Positions 9,331 through 18,955 are shown, counted from the first letter of the stretch. The stretch: 64,000 nucleotides of DNA from Pseudomonas sp. B33.4 (GCF_034555375.1 NZ_CP140706.1:487001-551000), one strand, 5' to 3'. A program made the numbers and translations. Notes: generated from the sequence alone by a model not told the origin.

Positions 9331-12300
9331 TTAGCCGATCGTCATCAAGCTGGCATTACCACCCGCCGCAGCGGTGTTAACGCTCAACGCCCGCTCGATC
9401 ACCAGACGCTCCAGTGCAATATTGGTCTCGCCCTGGGACAAGCCCTGAACCCCAACAATCGCGCCGGCACGCTTGGCAATCTGCTGGCAAACGCCGCGCA
9501 ACTGGTCGGAATGGCCGTGATGCAGAACCGCATCGAACACCACCTCATCCTTGTTCCAGTCAGCAACCAGCTTGATCCGCGCCTGAATCTCCTTCGGCAG
9601 GCGTGCGAACAAGGCCTTGCTGATGTCGGACTCCGGCCATACTGCCGAACCGCCTACGGCCAATACCGCGGCCAGTTGCGTCAGCAGATCACCTTCAACC
9701 TCCGCCAGGCACAGCACGTGCTCACGCGGCAGGATCGCGTAGCTGTTCTTCTCACCGGTCGGGCCGGCCAGCGTACGGGTAATGCCGCTCTGCGATTGCG
9801 CAGCGTACTGCACGCACAGAGTGCTCAGGTCGGCGTACTTGTTGCTTTCAGCCCAGGCTTTCAGCGCGTTCAACGGTTTGCTCATGGCATCGCGCAGGCG
9901 AACGTCCGGGGCGACAACAGCATCACCGCGAGCGAAGGATTGTTCGATGGCGTCGGTAGGCCGCGTCGACAGCAAGCGGTACAGGTACAGCGGGCCACCG
10001 GCTTTCGGGCCAGTACCCGACAGGCCTTCGCCACCGAATGGCTGCACGCCGACCACGGCACCGACGATGTTGCGGTTAACGTAGACGTTACCGGCGTTGA
10101 CGTTGTCGATCACCTTGGCGATGGTCTCGTCGATCCGGGTGTGCACGCCCAGCGTCAGGCCGTAGCCGGAAGCGTTGATCTGGCCGATCAGTTGATCGAT
10201 CTCTTTGCGCTTGTAGCGCACCACGTGCAATACCGGGCCGAAGATCTCGCGTTGCAGCTCGTCGAAGCTTTCCAGCTCAATCAGGGTCGGCATGACGAAG
10301 GTGCCGCGTTTGACTTCTTCGGTGTCGGCAATCGCCACTTGGTAGACGTTGCGACCTTTGTCGCGCATGCCCTGGATGTGCTTGTCGATGCCAGCCTTGG
10401 CTTCGGCGTCGATCACCGGGCCGATGTCCACGGACAGGCGCTCCGGGTTGCCGAGACGGCTTTCCGCCATGGCACCTTTGAGCATTTCGATGACGCGATC
10501 GGCGGAATCTTCCTGCAGGCACAGTACCCGCAGTGCCGAGCAACGCTGACCGGCGCTGTCGAAGGCCGACGAAACTACATCGATGACGACTTGTTCAGTC
10601 AGAGCCGAGGAGTCGACGATCATCGCGTTCTGGCCACCGGTTTCGGCGATCAGTGGAATCGGACGACCCTGGTTGTCGAGACGGCCAGCGATGTTGCGTT
10701 GCAGCAGGCGCGCGACTTCGGTGGAACCGGTGAACATCACGCCTTTGACGCGCTCATCGCCTACCAGACCGGCGCCAACGGTTTCACCGCGACCCGGCAG
10801 CAATTGCAGCACGCCTTCCGGGATCCCGGCTTCGAGCAGCAAGCGCACGGCCTGAGCGGCGACCAGCGGAGTTTGTTCGGCCGGTTTGGCCAATACCGGG
10901 TTACCGGCGGCCAGTGCCGCAGCGACTTGACCGCTGAAGATCGCCAGCGGGAAGTTCCACGGGCTGATGCACACCACTGGACCCAATGGGCGGTGGGCGT
11001 CGTTGCTGAAATCGTTGCGTGCCTGCACGGCGTAGTAGCGCAGGAAGTCGACGGCTTCGCGGACTTCGGCGATGGCGTTGGCGAAGGTCTTGCCGGCTTC
11101 GCGAGCCAACAGGCCCATCAGCGGCTGGATCTCGCCTTCCATCAAGTCAGCGGCACGTTCCAGAATCGCCGCACGTTCGGCCGGCGGGGTGGCCTGCCAG
11201 ATCGGTGCAGCGTTCAGTGCGCATTGAATCGCGTTGTCGACGTCTTCGACGGTAGCTTCCTGAACATGACCGACTACATCGCGGTGATCCGACGGGTTCA
11301 GCACTGGTGCAGGGGTCTCGTTGCTCGATGCGCAACCGAGCATCGGCGCGGCTTTCCAGTCGGTGTGCGCAGTGGCGAGCAGGGCGCAGGACAGCGAAGC
11401 CAGACGATGTTCGTTGGCCATGTCGATGCCGCTGGAGTTGGCGCGCTCAGCACCGTACAGATCACGCGGCAGCGGAATGCGCGGGTGCGGCAGGCCGAAA
11501 CCACCTTCCACGGTCGCCATCTGCTCGATCTGCGCTACCGGATCGGCTACCAGTTCCTGAATCGAAATCGACTGGTCGGCGATGCGGTTGACGAACGAGG
11601 TGTTCGCACCGTTTTCCAGCAGACGACGAACCAGATACGCCAGCAGGGTTTCGTGAGTACCGACCGGTGCGTACACGCGGCACGGTCGGTTCAGCTTGCC
11701 TTCGGAAACTTTACCGACAACCTGCTCGTAGAGCGGTTCGCCCATGCCGTGCAGGCACTGGAATTCGTACTGGCCCGGGTAATAGTTCTGACCGGCAATG
11801 TGGTAAATGGCCGACAGGGTGTGGGCGTTGTGCGTGGCGAACTGCGGGTAGATGACTTCCGGCACCGACAGCAGTTTGCGTGCGCAAGCGATGTAGGAAA
11901 CGTCGGTGTACACCTTGCGGGTATAGACCGGATAGCCTTCCAGGCCTTCGACTTGGGCGCGCTTGATTTCGCTGTCCCAGTACGCGCCTTTCACCAGACG
12001 GATCATCAGGCGATGACGGCTGCGACGGGCCAGATCAATCACGTAGTCGATCACGTACGGGCAACGCTTCTGGTAAGCCTGGATGACGAAACCGATGCCG
12101 TTCCAGCCGGTCAGTTGCGGCTCGAAGCACAGGCGTTCAAGCAGATCCAGCGACAGTTCGAGGCGGTCGGCTTCTTCGGCGTCGATGTTCAGGCCGATGT
12201 CGTATTGCTTGGCCAGCAGGGTCAGCGACAGCAGGCGCGGGTACAGCTCGTCCATCACACGCTCGTACTGCGCACGGCTGTAACGCGGGTGCAGTGCCGA

Positions 12301-13284
12301 CAGCTTGATGGAAATGCCCGGACCTTCGTAAATCCCACGACCGTGGGACGCTTTGCCGATCGAGTGAATGGCTTGTTCGTACGACGCCAGATACTTCTGC
12401 GCGTCGTGTTCGGTCAGTGCCGCTTCACCGAGCATGTCGTAGGAATAACGGAAGCCCTTGGCTTCGAACTTGCTCGCGTTGGCCAGTGCTTCGGCGATGG
12501 TTTCGCCGGTAACGAACTGTTCGCCCATCAGGCGCATGGCCATGTCGACGCCCTTGCGGATCATCGGCTCGCCGCTCTTGCCGATGATGCGGCTCAAGGA
12601 CGAAGTCAGGCCAGCTTCGTTGTGGGTGGACACAAGCTTGCCGGTCAGCAGCAGGCCCCATGTGGCCGCGTTGACGAACAGCGACGGGCTGTTGCCCAAA
12701 TGCGGGTGCCAGTTACCGGTGCTGATCTTGTCGCGGATCAGTGCATCGCGAGTGCCCTTGTCCGGGATACGCAGCAGCGCTTCGGCCAGGCACATCAGGG
12801 CTACGCCTTCCTGGGAAGACAGGGAAAATTCCTGCAGCAGACCCTGAACAATGCCTGCACGGCCGCCGGCACTTTTCTGGTTACGCAGTTTTTCCGCGAT
12901 GGAGGCGGCGAGCTTATTGGTGGCTTCAGCCATGGCTACCGGCAGGCGAGCCTGCTCGATCAGCATCGGCACGACTTCCGGCTCAGGGCGACGGTAAGCG
13001 GCGGTGATCGAGGCGCGCAGGACAGATTGCGGCAGGATGCTTTCGGCGAATTCGAGGAAGCACTGGTGCGCGTGGTCGGTGTGGACTTCGCCCGCCTCAT
13101 CGGCGTCCTTGGCGGTCAAACCGTTCAGCTCGGTCAGGGTTGCACCACCCTCGAGTTTTTCCAGGTAATTGAAAATTGCCTGCTTGATCAGCCAGTGCGG
13201 TGTGCGATCAATCGAGGTCGCGGCCGCCTTCAGGCGCTCGCGGGTCGGGTCATCGAGTTTGACCCCAAGGGTGGTGGTAGCCAT
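9331..13284 (-). CDS. putA: trifunctional proline utilisation protein PutA
   Basis: Proline dehydrogenase plus delta-1-pyrroline-5-carboxylate dehydrogenase, converting proline to glutamate with FAD and NAD+. It also carries an N-terminal ribbon-helix-helix DNA-binding domain (residues 1-47, beginning MATTTLGVKLDD), so it should repress the put genes when proline is scarce. Length is 1317 residues, as expected for the trifunctional form. The proline dehydrogenase barrel contains the FAD-site region around GLNIDAEEADRLELSLDLLE. The aldehyde dehydrogenase half has catalytic Cys915 in GQRCSALRV, and a C-terminal extension follows. The ATG at 13284 has GAGG 9 nt upstream; an ATG 12 codons earlier lacks support. 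It is divergent from putP, and six GTTGCA boxes lie between them. Confidence 0.97.
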   Translation of the reverse strand: MATTTLGVKLDDPTRERLKAAATSIDRTPHWLIKQAIFNYLEKLEGGATLTELNGLTAKDADEAGEVHTDHAHQCFLEFAESILPQSVLRASITAAYRRPEPEVVPMLIEQARLPVAMAEATNKLAASIAEKLRNQKSAGGRAGIVQGLLQEFSLSSQEGVALMCLAEALLRIPDKGTRDALIRDKISTGNWHPHLGNSPSLFVNAATWGLLLTGKLVSTHNEAGLTSSLSRIIGKSGEPMIRKGVDMAMRLMGEQFVTGETIAEALANASKFEAKGFRYSYDMLGEAALTEHDAQKYLASYEQAIHSIGKASHGRGIYEGPGISIKLSALHPRYSRAQYERVMDELYPRLLSLTLLAKQYDIGLNIDAEEADRLELSLDLLERLCFEPQLTGWNGIGFVIQAYQKRCPYVIDYVIDLARRSRHRLMIRLVKGAYWDSEIKRAQVEGLEGYPVYTRKVYTDVSYIACARKLLSVPEVIYPQFATHNAHTLSAIYHIAGQNYYPGQYEFQCLHGMGEPLYEQVVGKVSEGKLNRPCRVYAPVGTHETLLAYLVRRLLENGANTSFVNRIADQSISIQELVADPVAQIEQMATVEGGFGLPHPRIPLPRDLYGAERANSSGIDMANEHRLASLSCALLATAHTDWKAAPMLGCASSNETPAPVLNPSDHRDVVGHVQEATVEDVDNAIQCALNAAPIWQATPPAERAAILERAADLMEGEIQPLMGLLAREAGKTFANAIAEVREAVDFLRYYAVQARNDFSNDAHRPLGPVVCISPWNFPLAIFSGQVAAALAAGNPVLAKPAEQTPLVAAQAVRLLLEAGIPEGVLQLLPGRGETVGAGLVGDERVKGVMFTGSTEVARLLQRNIAGRLDNQGRPIPLIAETGGQNAMIVDSSALTEQVVIDVVSSAFDSAGQRCSALRVLCLQEDSADRVIEMLKGAMAESRLGNPERLSVDIGPVIDAEAKAGIDKHIQGMRDKGRNVYQVAIADTEEVKRGTFVMPTLIELESFDELQREIFGPVLHVVRYKRKEIDQLIGQINASGYGLTLGVHTRIDETIAKVIDNVNAGNVYVNRNIVGAVVGVQPFGGEGLSGTGPKAGGPLYLYRLLSTRPTDAIEQSFARGDAVVAPDVRLRDAMSKPLNALKAWAESNKYADLSTLCVQYAAQSQSGITRTLAGPTGEKNSYAILPREHVLCLAEVEGDLLTQLAAVLAVGGSAVWPESDISKALFARLPKEIQARIKLVADWNKDEVVFDAVLHHGHSDQLRGVCQQIAKRAGAIVGVQGLSQGETNIALERLVIERALSVNTAAAGGNASLMTIG

Positions 13285-13356
13285 ATTTTTATCCTCATGG
13301 TTGCCACAGTTGCGTGGCATCAGCTGGCGGCAAGATTAGCCGTGCGCTGAAAGAGG

Positions 13357-13595
13357 TGCAACCGGGTGCAACCCTTTTTTTGTCGGAATAATAGGCAGCT
13401 CGTCAGGAATTATTTTCTGGTACGAAAGTGCCGCACTTGCTTGGTGCTTTTGCTTCTAGCAACGCGCCTTGACTGCGCTAAAAGGGAGCAAAAACAGCCT
13501 GTTTCTCGGAATATCCGACTAGGTGCAACTAATTCTCGCGAAACTGGTTGCACCTTTTTTACTTTGTTGCATAGCATTCGCGCCCTAGGTGCAAC
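13357..13595. promoter_or_regulatory. putA-putP intergenic operators: six GTTGCA boxes
   Basis: GTTGCA, on either strand, occurs at 13357-13362, 13367-13372, 13524-13529, 13547-13552, 13566-13571 and 13590-13595. GTTGCA is the published core recognised by the ribbon-helix-helix domain of E. coli PutA, and the PutA here has that domain. The first two boxes are exactly 10 bp apart, one helical turn. The third and fourth form a 9-bp inverted repeat, AGGTGCAAC...GTTGCACCT. The boxes flank both promoters of the 457-bp divergent gap, which fits repression of putA and putP by PutA. The rest of the gap holds no gene. Confidence 0.75.
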
Positions 13596-13741
13596 TGGGA
13601 TAACCCGGTGCATCGGCTGGTGGCTTTCCTGGGGAAACATCAGTCCTAAATGCGCGGGATCCCGAATCGTCTGCCAAACGTCATCGTTTGCGCGCGGTTC
13701 ATCACCGCTGCTACATAAAAACAAAGCCAGGGCGTAACTTA

Positions 13742-15226
13742 ATGAGCGTAAGCAATCCAACACTGATCACGTTCGTGATCTACATCGCAGCAATGGTGCT
13801 GATCGGCTTCATGGCCTATCGCTCCACCAACAACCTTTCTGACTATATTCTCGGTGGTCGCAGCCTCGGTAGCGTCGTCACCGCGCTGTCTGCCGGCGCT
13901 TCCGACATGAGCGGCTGGTTGTTGATGGGCCTGCCGGGCGCCATTTACATGTCCGGTCTGTCCGAAAGCTGGATCGCCATCGGTCTGGTCATCGGTGCCT
14001 ACCTGAACTGGCTGTTCGTTGCCGGCCGTCTGCGTGTGCAGACCGAGCACAACGGTGATGCCCTGACCCTGCCGGACTACTTCTCCAGCCGTTTCGAAGA
14101 TAAAAGCGGCTTGCTGCGCATTATTTCGGCGATCGTGATTCTGGTGTTCTTCACCATTTATTGCGCTTCCGGCATCGTCGCTGGCGCCCGTCTGTTTGAA
14201 AGCACCTTCGGCATGTCCTACGAGACAGCGCTGTGGGCCGGTGCTGCGGCGACGATTGCCTACACCTTCGTCGGCGGTTTCCTCGCCGTGAGCTGGACTG
14301 ACACCGTACAAGCCACGCTGATGATTTTCGCGCTGATCCTGACGCCGATCATCGTTCTGCTGGCCACCGGTGGCGTCGACACCACGTTCCTCGCCATCGA
14401 AGCCAATGATCCAAGCAACTTTGACATGCTCAAAGGCACCACCTTCATCGGCATCATCTCGCTGATGGGCTGGGGTCTGGGTTACTTCGGTCAGCCGCAC
14501 ATCCTCGCGCGTTTCATGGCGGCGGATTCGGTGAAATCGATCGCCAAGGCGCGTCGCATTTCCATGACCTGGATGATCCTGTGCCTGGGCGGCACCGTGG
14601 CCGTGGGCTTCTTTGGTATCGCTTATTTCTCGGCACACCCGGAAGTTGCCGGTCCCGTGACCGAGAACCACGAGCGCGTGTTCATCGAACTGGCGAAAAT
14701 CCTCTTCAACCCTTGGATTGCCGGTGTACTGCTGTCGGCCATCCTGGCTGCTGTGATGAGCACCCTGAGCTGCCAGTTGCTGGTGTGCTCGAGCGCCTTG
14801 ACCGAAGACTTCTACAAAACCTTCCTGCGTAAATCCGCTTCTCAGGTTGAGCTGGTCTGGGTCGGCCGCGCCATGGTGCTGTTGGTTGCACTGATCGCGA
14901 TCGGCCTGGCCGCCAACCCGGAAAACCGCGTACTGGGCCTGGTGTCCTACGCCTGGGCCGGTTTCGGTGCTGCGTTCGGTCCGGTTGTGCTGATTTCGGT
15001 CATCTGGAAAGACATGACCCGCGATGGCGCACTGGCCGGTATTCTGGTCGGCGCGATCACCGTGGTGGTGTGGAAGCATTTCGAGGTGATGGGTCTGTAC
15101 GAAATCATCCCGGGCTTCATCTTCGCCAGCCTGGCCATTTTCATCGTCAGCAAGCTCGGTTCGCCGACCACTGGCATGGTGCAGCGCTTCGAAGCGGCGG
15201 AAAAAGATTTCCACCTGAACAAGTGA
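13742..15226 (+). CDS. putP: sodium/proline symporter PutP
   Basis: Inner-membrane Na+/proline symporter of the solute:sodium symporter family, 494 residues with about 13 hydrophobic helices. Family landmarks are SAGASDMSGWLLMGLPGA near 47-64 and the GWGLGYFGQPHILARFMA stretch near 241-258. It supplies proline to PutA, encoded divergently; the shared gap holds the PutA boxes. The ATG at 13742 opens MSVSNPTLITFVIY, the usual N-terminus; in-frame codons from 13688 have no such match. A strong terminator follows. Confidence 0.97.
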   Translation: MSVSNPTLITFVIYIAAMVLIGFMAYRSTNNLSDYILGGRSLGSVVTALSAGASDMSGWLLMGLPGAIYMSGLSESWIAIGLVIGAYLNWLFVAGRLRVQTEHNGDALTLPDYFSSRFEDKSGLLRIISAIVILVFFTIYCASGIVAGARLFESTFGMSYETALWAGAAATIAYTFVGGFLAVSWTDTVQATLMIFALILTPIIVLLATGGVDTTFLAIEANDPSNFDMLKGTTFIGIISLMGWGLGYFGQPHILARFMAADSVKSIAKARRISMTWMILCLGGTVAVGFFGIAYFSAHPEVAGPVTENHERVFIELAKILFNPWIAGVLLSAILAAVMSTLSCQLLVCSSALTEDFYKTFLRKSASQVELVWVGRAMVLLVALIAIGLAANPENRVLGLVSYAWAGFGAAFGPVVLISVIWKDMTRDGALAGILVGAITVVVWKHFEVMGLYEIIPGFIFASLAIFIVSKLGSPTTGMVQRFEAAEKDFHLNK

Positions 15227-15252
15227 TTGTTCTGAGCTGAGGCTCATCCGAA

Positions 15253-15289
15253 AACGGCCCGTTTTCTACAGGAGACGGGCCGTTTTTTT
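15253..15289 (+). terminator. Rho-independent terminator of putP
   Basis: AACGGCCCGT (15253-15262) and ACGGGCCGTT (15275-15284) pair over a 12-nt loop and run into seven T residues, 27 bp after the putP stop. Confidence 0.92.
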
Positions 15290-15323
15290 GTGCCTGTGAT
15301 TTCTCTGATTCACCGCGCTCCCC

Positions 15324-15413
15324 TGTAGGAGTGAGCCTGCTCGCGATAGCGGTGTGTCAGTCGACATCAATGCTGAATGTCAGACCGCTATCGCGAGCAG
15401 GCTCACTCCTACA
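15324..15413. repeat. REP doublet, GAGCCTGCTCGCGA family
   Basis: Arms TGTAGGAGTGAGCCTGCTCG... (15324-15353) and its reverse complement (15384-15413) match over 30 bp without mismatch. It separates the put genes from the vgrG island; 15414-15579 holds no visible gene. Confidence 0.93.
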
Positions 15414-15579
15414 AGGTTCGGTGGTGGTTTTGAGGGATTTGTCTGTAGTTGAAGGCGGCGCTTTTTGCAGGGTTTTTCGTCAATGAAAGTAGGGCAAATC
15501 TGATTTTCCCGTCACCCATTCATCACCCCTTGCCCCTCATGCAGAATCGCCCGCCCTTCATTCTGCAGAGAGACATCGG

Positions 15580-17595
15580 ATGTTCGCGCCTGCCAATCAA
15601 CCGCGTTTCACGTTGACCCTCGAAGGCGCCCGGCATGACCTCAAAGTCCTTGAGTTCACGGGCAAGGAAGCCATCAGCCAACCCTTTCGTTTCGAGCTGG
15701 AACTGGTCAGTGAACGGGCGGATCTGGATCTCGAGAGCCTGCTGCACTGTCAGGCGTTTCTGCGTTTTGATGCTCAGGGTTCCGGCGTTCACGGTCAGAT
15801 TTATCAGGTCGGGCAGGGCGATTCCGGGAAACGTCTGACGCGCTATCACCTGAGCCTCGTCCCGCGTCTGACGTATCTGGGGCACCGCATCAATCAGCGG
15901 ATTTTCCAGCATCAGAGCGTGCCGCAAATTATTGCGCAGGTGCTTAAGGATCACGCGATCCTTCGTGATGCGTTCGAGTTTCGGTTAGGCAGCGAATACC
16001 CGATTCGTGAGTATTGCGTGCAGTACGCCGAAAGCGATCTGGCGTTCATCCAGCGCCTGTGTGCCGAAGTCGGTATTCATTACCACTTTCAACACAGCCC
16101 CGACGCGCACGTACTGGTGTTCGGTGATGACCAGACGGTGTTTCCCAAACTGGCCACGCCGACCCTTTATCTGCCGGGCAGTGGCATGTCTGCCGGCGCC
16201 CCGGCGATTCAGCGTTTCAATGTTCGCGTGGAAACCCGCACCAGCGTGGTCACCCGGCGCGACTACAACTTTGAAAAACCACGCCTGCACCTGCAAAGTC
16301 GTGTCGACGGCGAGCAACGCCCGGTGCTGGAGGACTATCACTTCCCTGGCCAATTCAATGATCGGGAAACCGGCAAGCATCTCGCCCAGCGGGCACTTGA
16401 GCGGCATGTCGCCGATTACCGTCAGGCCGAGGGCATCAGCGACGAATCTGCATTGGTTTGCGGACATTTCCTGCAACTGATCGAGCATCCGCGCCACGAC
16501 TGGAATGACCTGTGGCTGCTGACCGCCGTTGAGCATCATGGTCGTCAGCCGCAAGTGCTGGAGGAATCGGTGACCAGTGATGGGGAAGCATTCCAGGGTT
16601 ACCGTAATACCTTTCTCGCCACGCCGTGGGACGTGTTCTTCCGCCCGACGCTGGGGCCGGAAAAACCGCGCATGCTCGGCTATCAACCGGCGGTCGTGAC
16701 CGGGCCGAAAGACACCGAAATCCATTGCGACGAGTATGGCCGGGTCAAGGTGCAACTGGCCTGGGATCGCGACGGTGAATTGAATGAGCATTCCAGTTGC
16801 TGGCTGCGCGTTGCTACTAATTGGGCTCACGACCGTTACGGCAGCGTGCTGATTCCGCGAGTCGGCATGGAAGTGCTGGTCGGCTTCATTGATGCCGACG
16901 CCGACAAACCCTTGGTCGTGGGCTGCCTGCCCAACGCCGCGACGCCGATTCCGCTGGATTTGCCGGCGGACAAGACCCGCAGCATTTTCCGCAGTCAGAG
17001 TAGCCCCGGCGGTGGCGGCTACAACGAACTGCGCATCGAGGATAAGAAAGGCGCTGAGGAAATCTATCTGCGCGCCCAGCGTAACTGGACGCAGCATGTG
17101 TTGCACGATCAACAGGTGCAGGTTGATAACCAGCGCAGCATCGTCGTCACCGGCACCGCGCGGCATGAGTTGAAGGCTGATGAACAGCGCATCACCCACG
17201 GCCAGCGCCAGACCGAAGTGAAGCAGGACGACCATCTGAGCGTGATCGGCGACCGGCATATTCGCGTGAGCAATCAGGCGATCAGCGCCAGTGGGCAGTT
17301 CCACGTCAGCGCCGGTCAGCAAGTGGTCATCGACGGTGGCGCGAGTGCGACGATTCAGGCCGGCGGGCAGTGGATCAACATCGGCCCGGGCGGGATTTTC
17401 AGCAGCGTGCCGATTGTCGTGGGCGGCGCGCCGATGGCGGCGATGAGTGCCGCGCCGGTTGTACCGGGATTGCCGGAGAAACTCGCCGCCGCGCCGGCTG
17501 CCATGCTGACGGCTGCACAAATCATGAGCTTCAAGGGTGACGCGCCATTCTGCGAAGAGTGCGAGCGTTGCAAGGACGGTCTCTGTGCAGCCTGA
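15580..17595 (+). CDS. vgrG: type VI secretion system spike protein VgrG
   Basis: VgrG forms the trimeric tip of the type VI secretion tube and carries effectors. 671 residues: a gp27-like base region (about 1-330), the gp5-like OB fold introduced by DEYGRVKVQLAWDRDGE (about 386-402), then the repetitive beta-helix needle (about 480-590) with its Gln/His-rich strands. A Pro/Ala-rich linker and a Cys-rich end (FCEECERCKDGLC) follow, with no recognisable toxin domain. No structural T6SS genes are in the window, so this is an orphan vgrG island. The next gene, an adaptor, begins inside its last codons. Confidence 0.95.
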   Translation: MFAPANQPRFTLTLEGARHDLKVLEFTGKEAISQPFRFELELVSERADLDLESLLHCQAFLRFDAQGSGVHGQIYQVGQGDSGKRLTRYHLSLVPRLTYLGHRINQRIFQHQSVPQIIAQVLKDHAILRDAFEFRLGSEYPIREYCVQYAESDLAFIQRLCAEVGIHYHFQHSPDAHVLVFGDDQTVFPKLATPTLYLPGSGMSAGAPAIQRFNVRVETRTSVVTRRDYNFEKPRLHLQSRVDGEQRPVLEDYHFPGQFNDRETGKHLAQRALERHVADYRQAEGISDESALVCGHFLQLIEHPRHDWNDLWLLTAVEHHGRQPQVLEESVTSDGEAFQGYRNTFLATPWDVFFRPTLGPEKPRMLGYQPAVVTGPKDTEIHCDEYGRVKVQLAWDRDGELNEHSSCWLRVATNWAHDRYGSVLIPRVGMEVLVGFIDADADKPLVVGCLPNAATPIPLDLPADKTRSIFRSQSSPGGGGYNELRIEDKKGAEEIYLRAQRNWTQHVLHDQQVQVDNQRSIVVTGTARHELKADEQRITHGQRQTEVKQDDHLSVIGDRHIRVSNQAISASGQFHVSAGQQVVIDGGASATIQAGGQWINIGPGGIFSSVPIVVGGAPMAAMSAAPVVPGLPEKLAAAPAAMLTAAQIMSFKGDAPFCEECERCKDGLCAA

Positions 17596-18298
17596 TTTTC
17601 TTTTGCCTGCCGATTGGTTGGCGGGGGCGCCGTTGAAAGCGTCCGAGCAATTGTTCGCGGTGTTCAGTAATGCCAGTGCGGCGAAACCGCTTGAGGCCTG
17701 GCCAGACATGGCGAGTCCGATCTGGGCCGAGACGATCTATGCCGAGTGGGAGGCAGTGATGCCTTACGTGGGAATGGTCGCCACCGACAGTGAGTTTCTG
17801 CATTGGGTCGCCACTACCGAGTCGCGGGATTGGGGTTGGCTGGCGGTGTCTTCGGCGAGCCTTGAAGAGGTGGTGGCGCATTTTCGCAGCCTCACCCAAG
17901 TGCTGATGCCGGGCGGCAAAACGGTGTTTTTTCGTTTTTGGGACGGGCGGTTTCTGTTGCCGATTCTTCAGGCCGATGAGGTGGATGCGGCACAACTGTT
18001 TCCGCTGATCGGGCGTTGTTTGATCAATGGTCAGTCGTTGGGAATTGGTGGTAGGGCGCAGGTATCAGGGCGGTCCTTTCCGTGGTGGCAGGTGCCGGAA
18101 TCGGTGCTGGCGCAGCAGGGTCAGGACGTGCAAACAGCCAATGCGTTGCAGTGGTTGAGCGAAGAACATCCGACACTTTTCGAGGCCTTTCCCGAACTGG
18201 TTTTGAGTTGCAAGGTGAGGCAGTTTTTTCAGGTTTCACTGTCGGAAGAATCGTCGCAATCGGCGTTGCTGGCGTTTTTGCTGGCAGAGTCAGGGTGA
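17585..18298 (+). CDS. DUF4123 T6SS effector adaptor (Tap/TEC type)
   Basis: 237 residues starting at GTG 17585, with AAGGA 9-13 nt upstream, overlapping the vgrG stop by 11 bp. The sequence pattern (Trp-rich, W-A-E-T-I-Y-A-E-W, then LLHWVATTESRDWGW-like, then RFWDGRFLLPIL near 117-128) fits the DUF4123 domain of chaperones that load a specific effector onto the cognate VgrG. In typical islands the effector gene follows immediately. Here nothing coding follows for over 300 bp, so the cargo appears to be missing. Confidence 0.85.
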   Translation: MQPDFLLPADWLAGAPLKASEQLFAVFSNASAAKPLEAWPDMASPIWAETIYAEWEAVMPYVGMVATDSEFLHWVATTESRDWGWLAVSSASLEEVVAHFRSLTQVLMPGGKTVFFRFWDGRFLLPILQADEVDAAQLFPLIGRCLINGQSLGIGGRAQVSGRSFPWWQVPESVLAQQGQDVQTANALQWLSEEHPTLFEAFPELVLSCKVRQFFQVSLSEESSQSALLAFLLAESG

Positions 18299-18538
18299 GT
18301 TTTCGGGGCGAAGGTCTCGGACGATTCCTTCGAGTTGCGGCGGTTTTCATGAACTGGTGGGCGGTGGGTTGCAGGGATAGTCTTTTCGTTGTCACTGCGA
18401 GAGCGGTGGCAGGGCGTAGGACCCCTGTGAAATTCACCGCGCACCAGCGCTGTCGTTTGATTGCGGCACTTAATACGTGTCCGTAGCATCGTTTGCGGCA
18501 GCTGTGCGCGGGAACGCTTCGGCGTGACTGAGTTTGGT

Positions 18539-18633
18539 GGGTTTCTCAGTTTCCTACTCTCGCGTACGGCTGCCACCTATACCCGTAGGAAGGTCACTTG
18601 GCAGCCTCTCTAAACCTATTGAGGTAAAACTGA
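18539..18633 (+). promoter_or_regulatory. structured 5' leader upstream of the short DUF3077/DUF6124-like gene
   Basis: TCAGTTT (18546-18552) can pair with AAACTGA (18627-18633). That helix closes just before the start codon and holds the GAGG ribosome site (18621-18624). Inside it, GGCTGCCA (18568-18575) pairs with TGGCAGCC (18599-18606), extended by CCTA/TAGG. GGTTT (18540-18544) with AAACC (18612-18616) would compete with the outer helix. The full 18299-18634 gap has no convincing gene on either strand. This may be a cis-acting RNA switch; no known riboswitch was recognised. Confidence 0.45.
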
Positions 18634-18634
18634 T

Positions 18635-18955
18635 ATGACTATGCTTAAACCCGATCCACCCTACGAAAAAATCGTCCCCCATCCCGACAACCGCTTCATG
18701 GCACTTACCGGCAATTGCAGCGACATGCCGACCCTGTTCATCGACACCCACGTGCCCCTCGACATCCTTATGGATGCCGCCAACCATCGCCTGCGCGCCG
18801 TGATCCAGGTGCTGGAAAACATGTGCATGCGCGGCTCGGTCGAATGCGACTCCGTCATCCTCAGCGACTTCGCCCAGCTCTGCGTGATCCCCTTGCGCGA
18901 CGGCTGTGATGTGCTTGATGTCATCGGCAAGCGCCTGCGCAGCATGCCTGCCTGA
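18635..18955 (+). CDS. small protein, DUF3077/DUF6124-like
   Basis: 106 residues, soluble. The C-terminal two thirds (FIDTHVPLDILMDAANHRLR, then a helical stretch ending VLDVIGKRLRS) resemble the short, multi-copy Pseudomonas proteins annotated DUF3077 or DUF6124, whose function I do not know. The start at 18635 has GAGG 10 nt upstream; an internal ATG two codons later is possible. It follows a structured leader and ends in a REP-type stem. Family assignment is from pattern memory only. Confidence 0.7.
   Translation: MTMLKPDPPYEKIVPHPDNRFMALTGNCSDMPTLFIDTHVPLDILMDAANHRLRAVIQVLENMCMRGSVECDSVILSDFAQLCVIPLRDGCDVLDVIGKRLRSMPA

Noticed and set aside
9148..13350. A 1400-codon open frame on the plus strand
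   Set aside because: It is the antisense shadow of putA: GC-rich codon bias keeps the opposite frame open, and the translation is a Gln/Arg/Asp-rich sequence with no family pattern.
13521..13560. Inverted repeat followed by T-run as a terminator in the putA-putP gap
   Set aside because: It lies between two divergent starts, so no transcript would need to end there. The arms are better explained as paired PutA boxes.
18082..18486. A 134-codon frame crossing the DUF4123 end as a possible effector
   Set aside because: More than half lies inside the DUF4123 gene in another frame. The remainder has no ribosome site or toxin motif, and the Gly/Ala-rich translation looks random.
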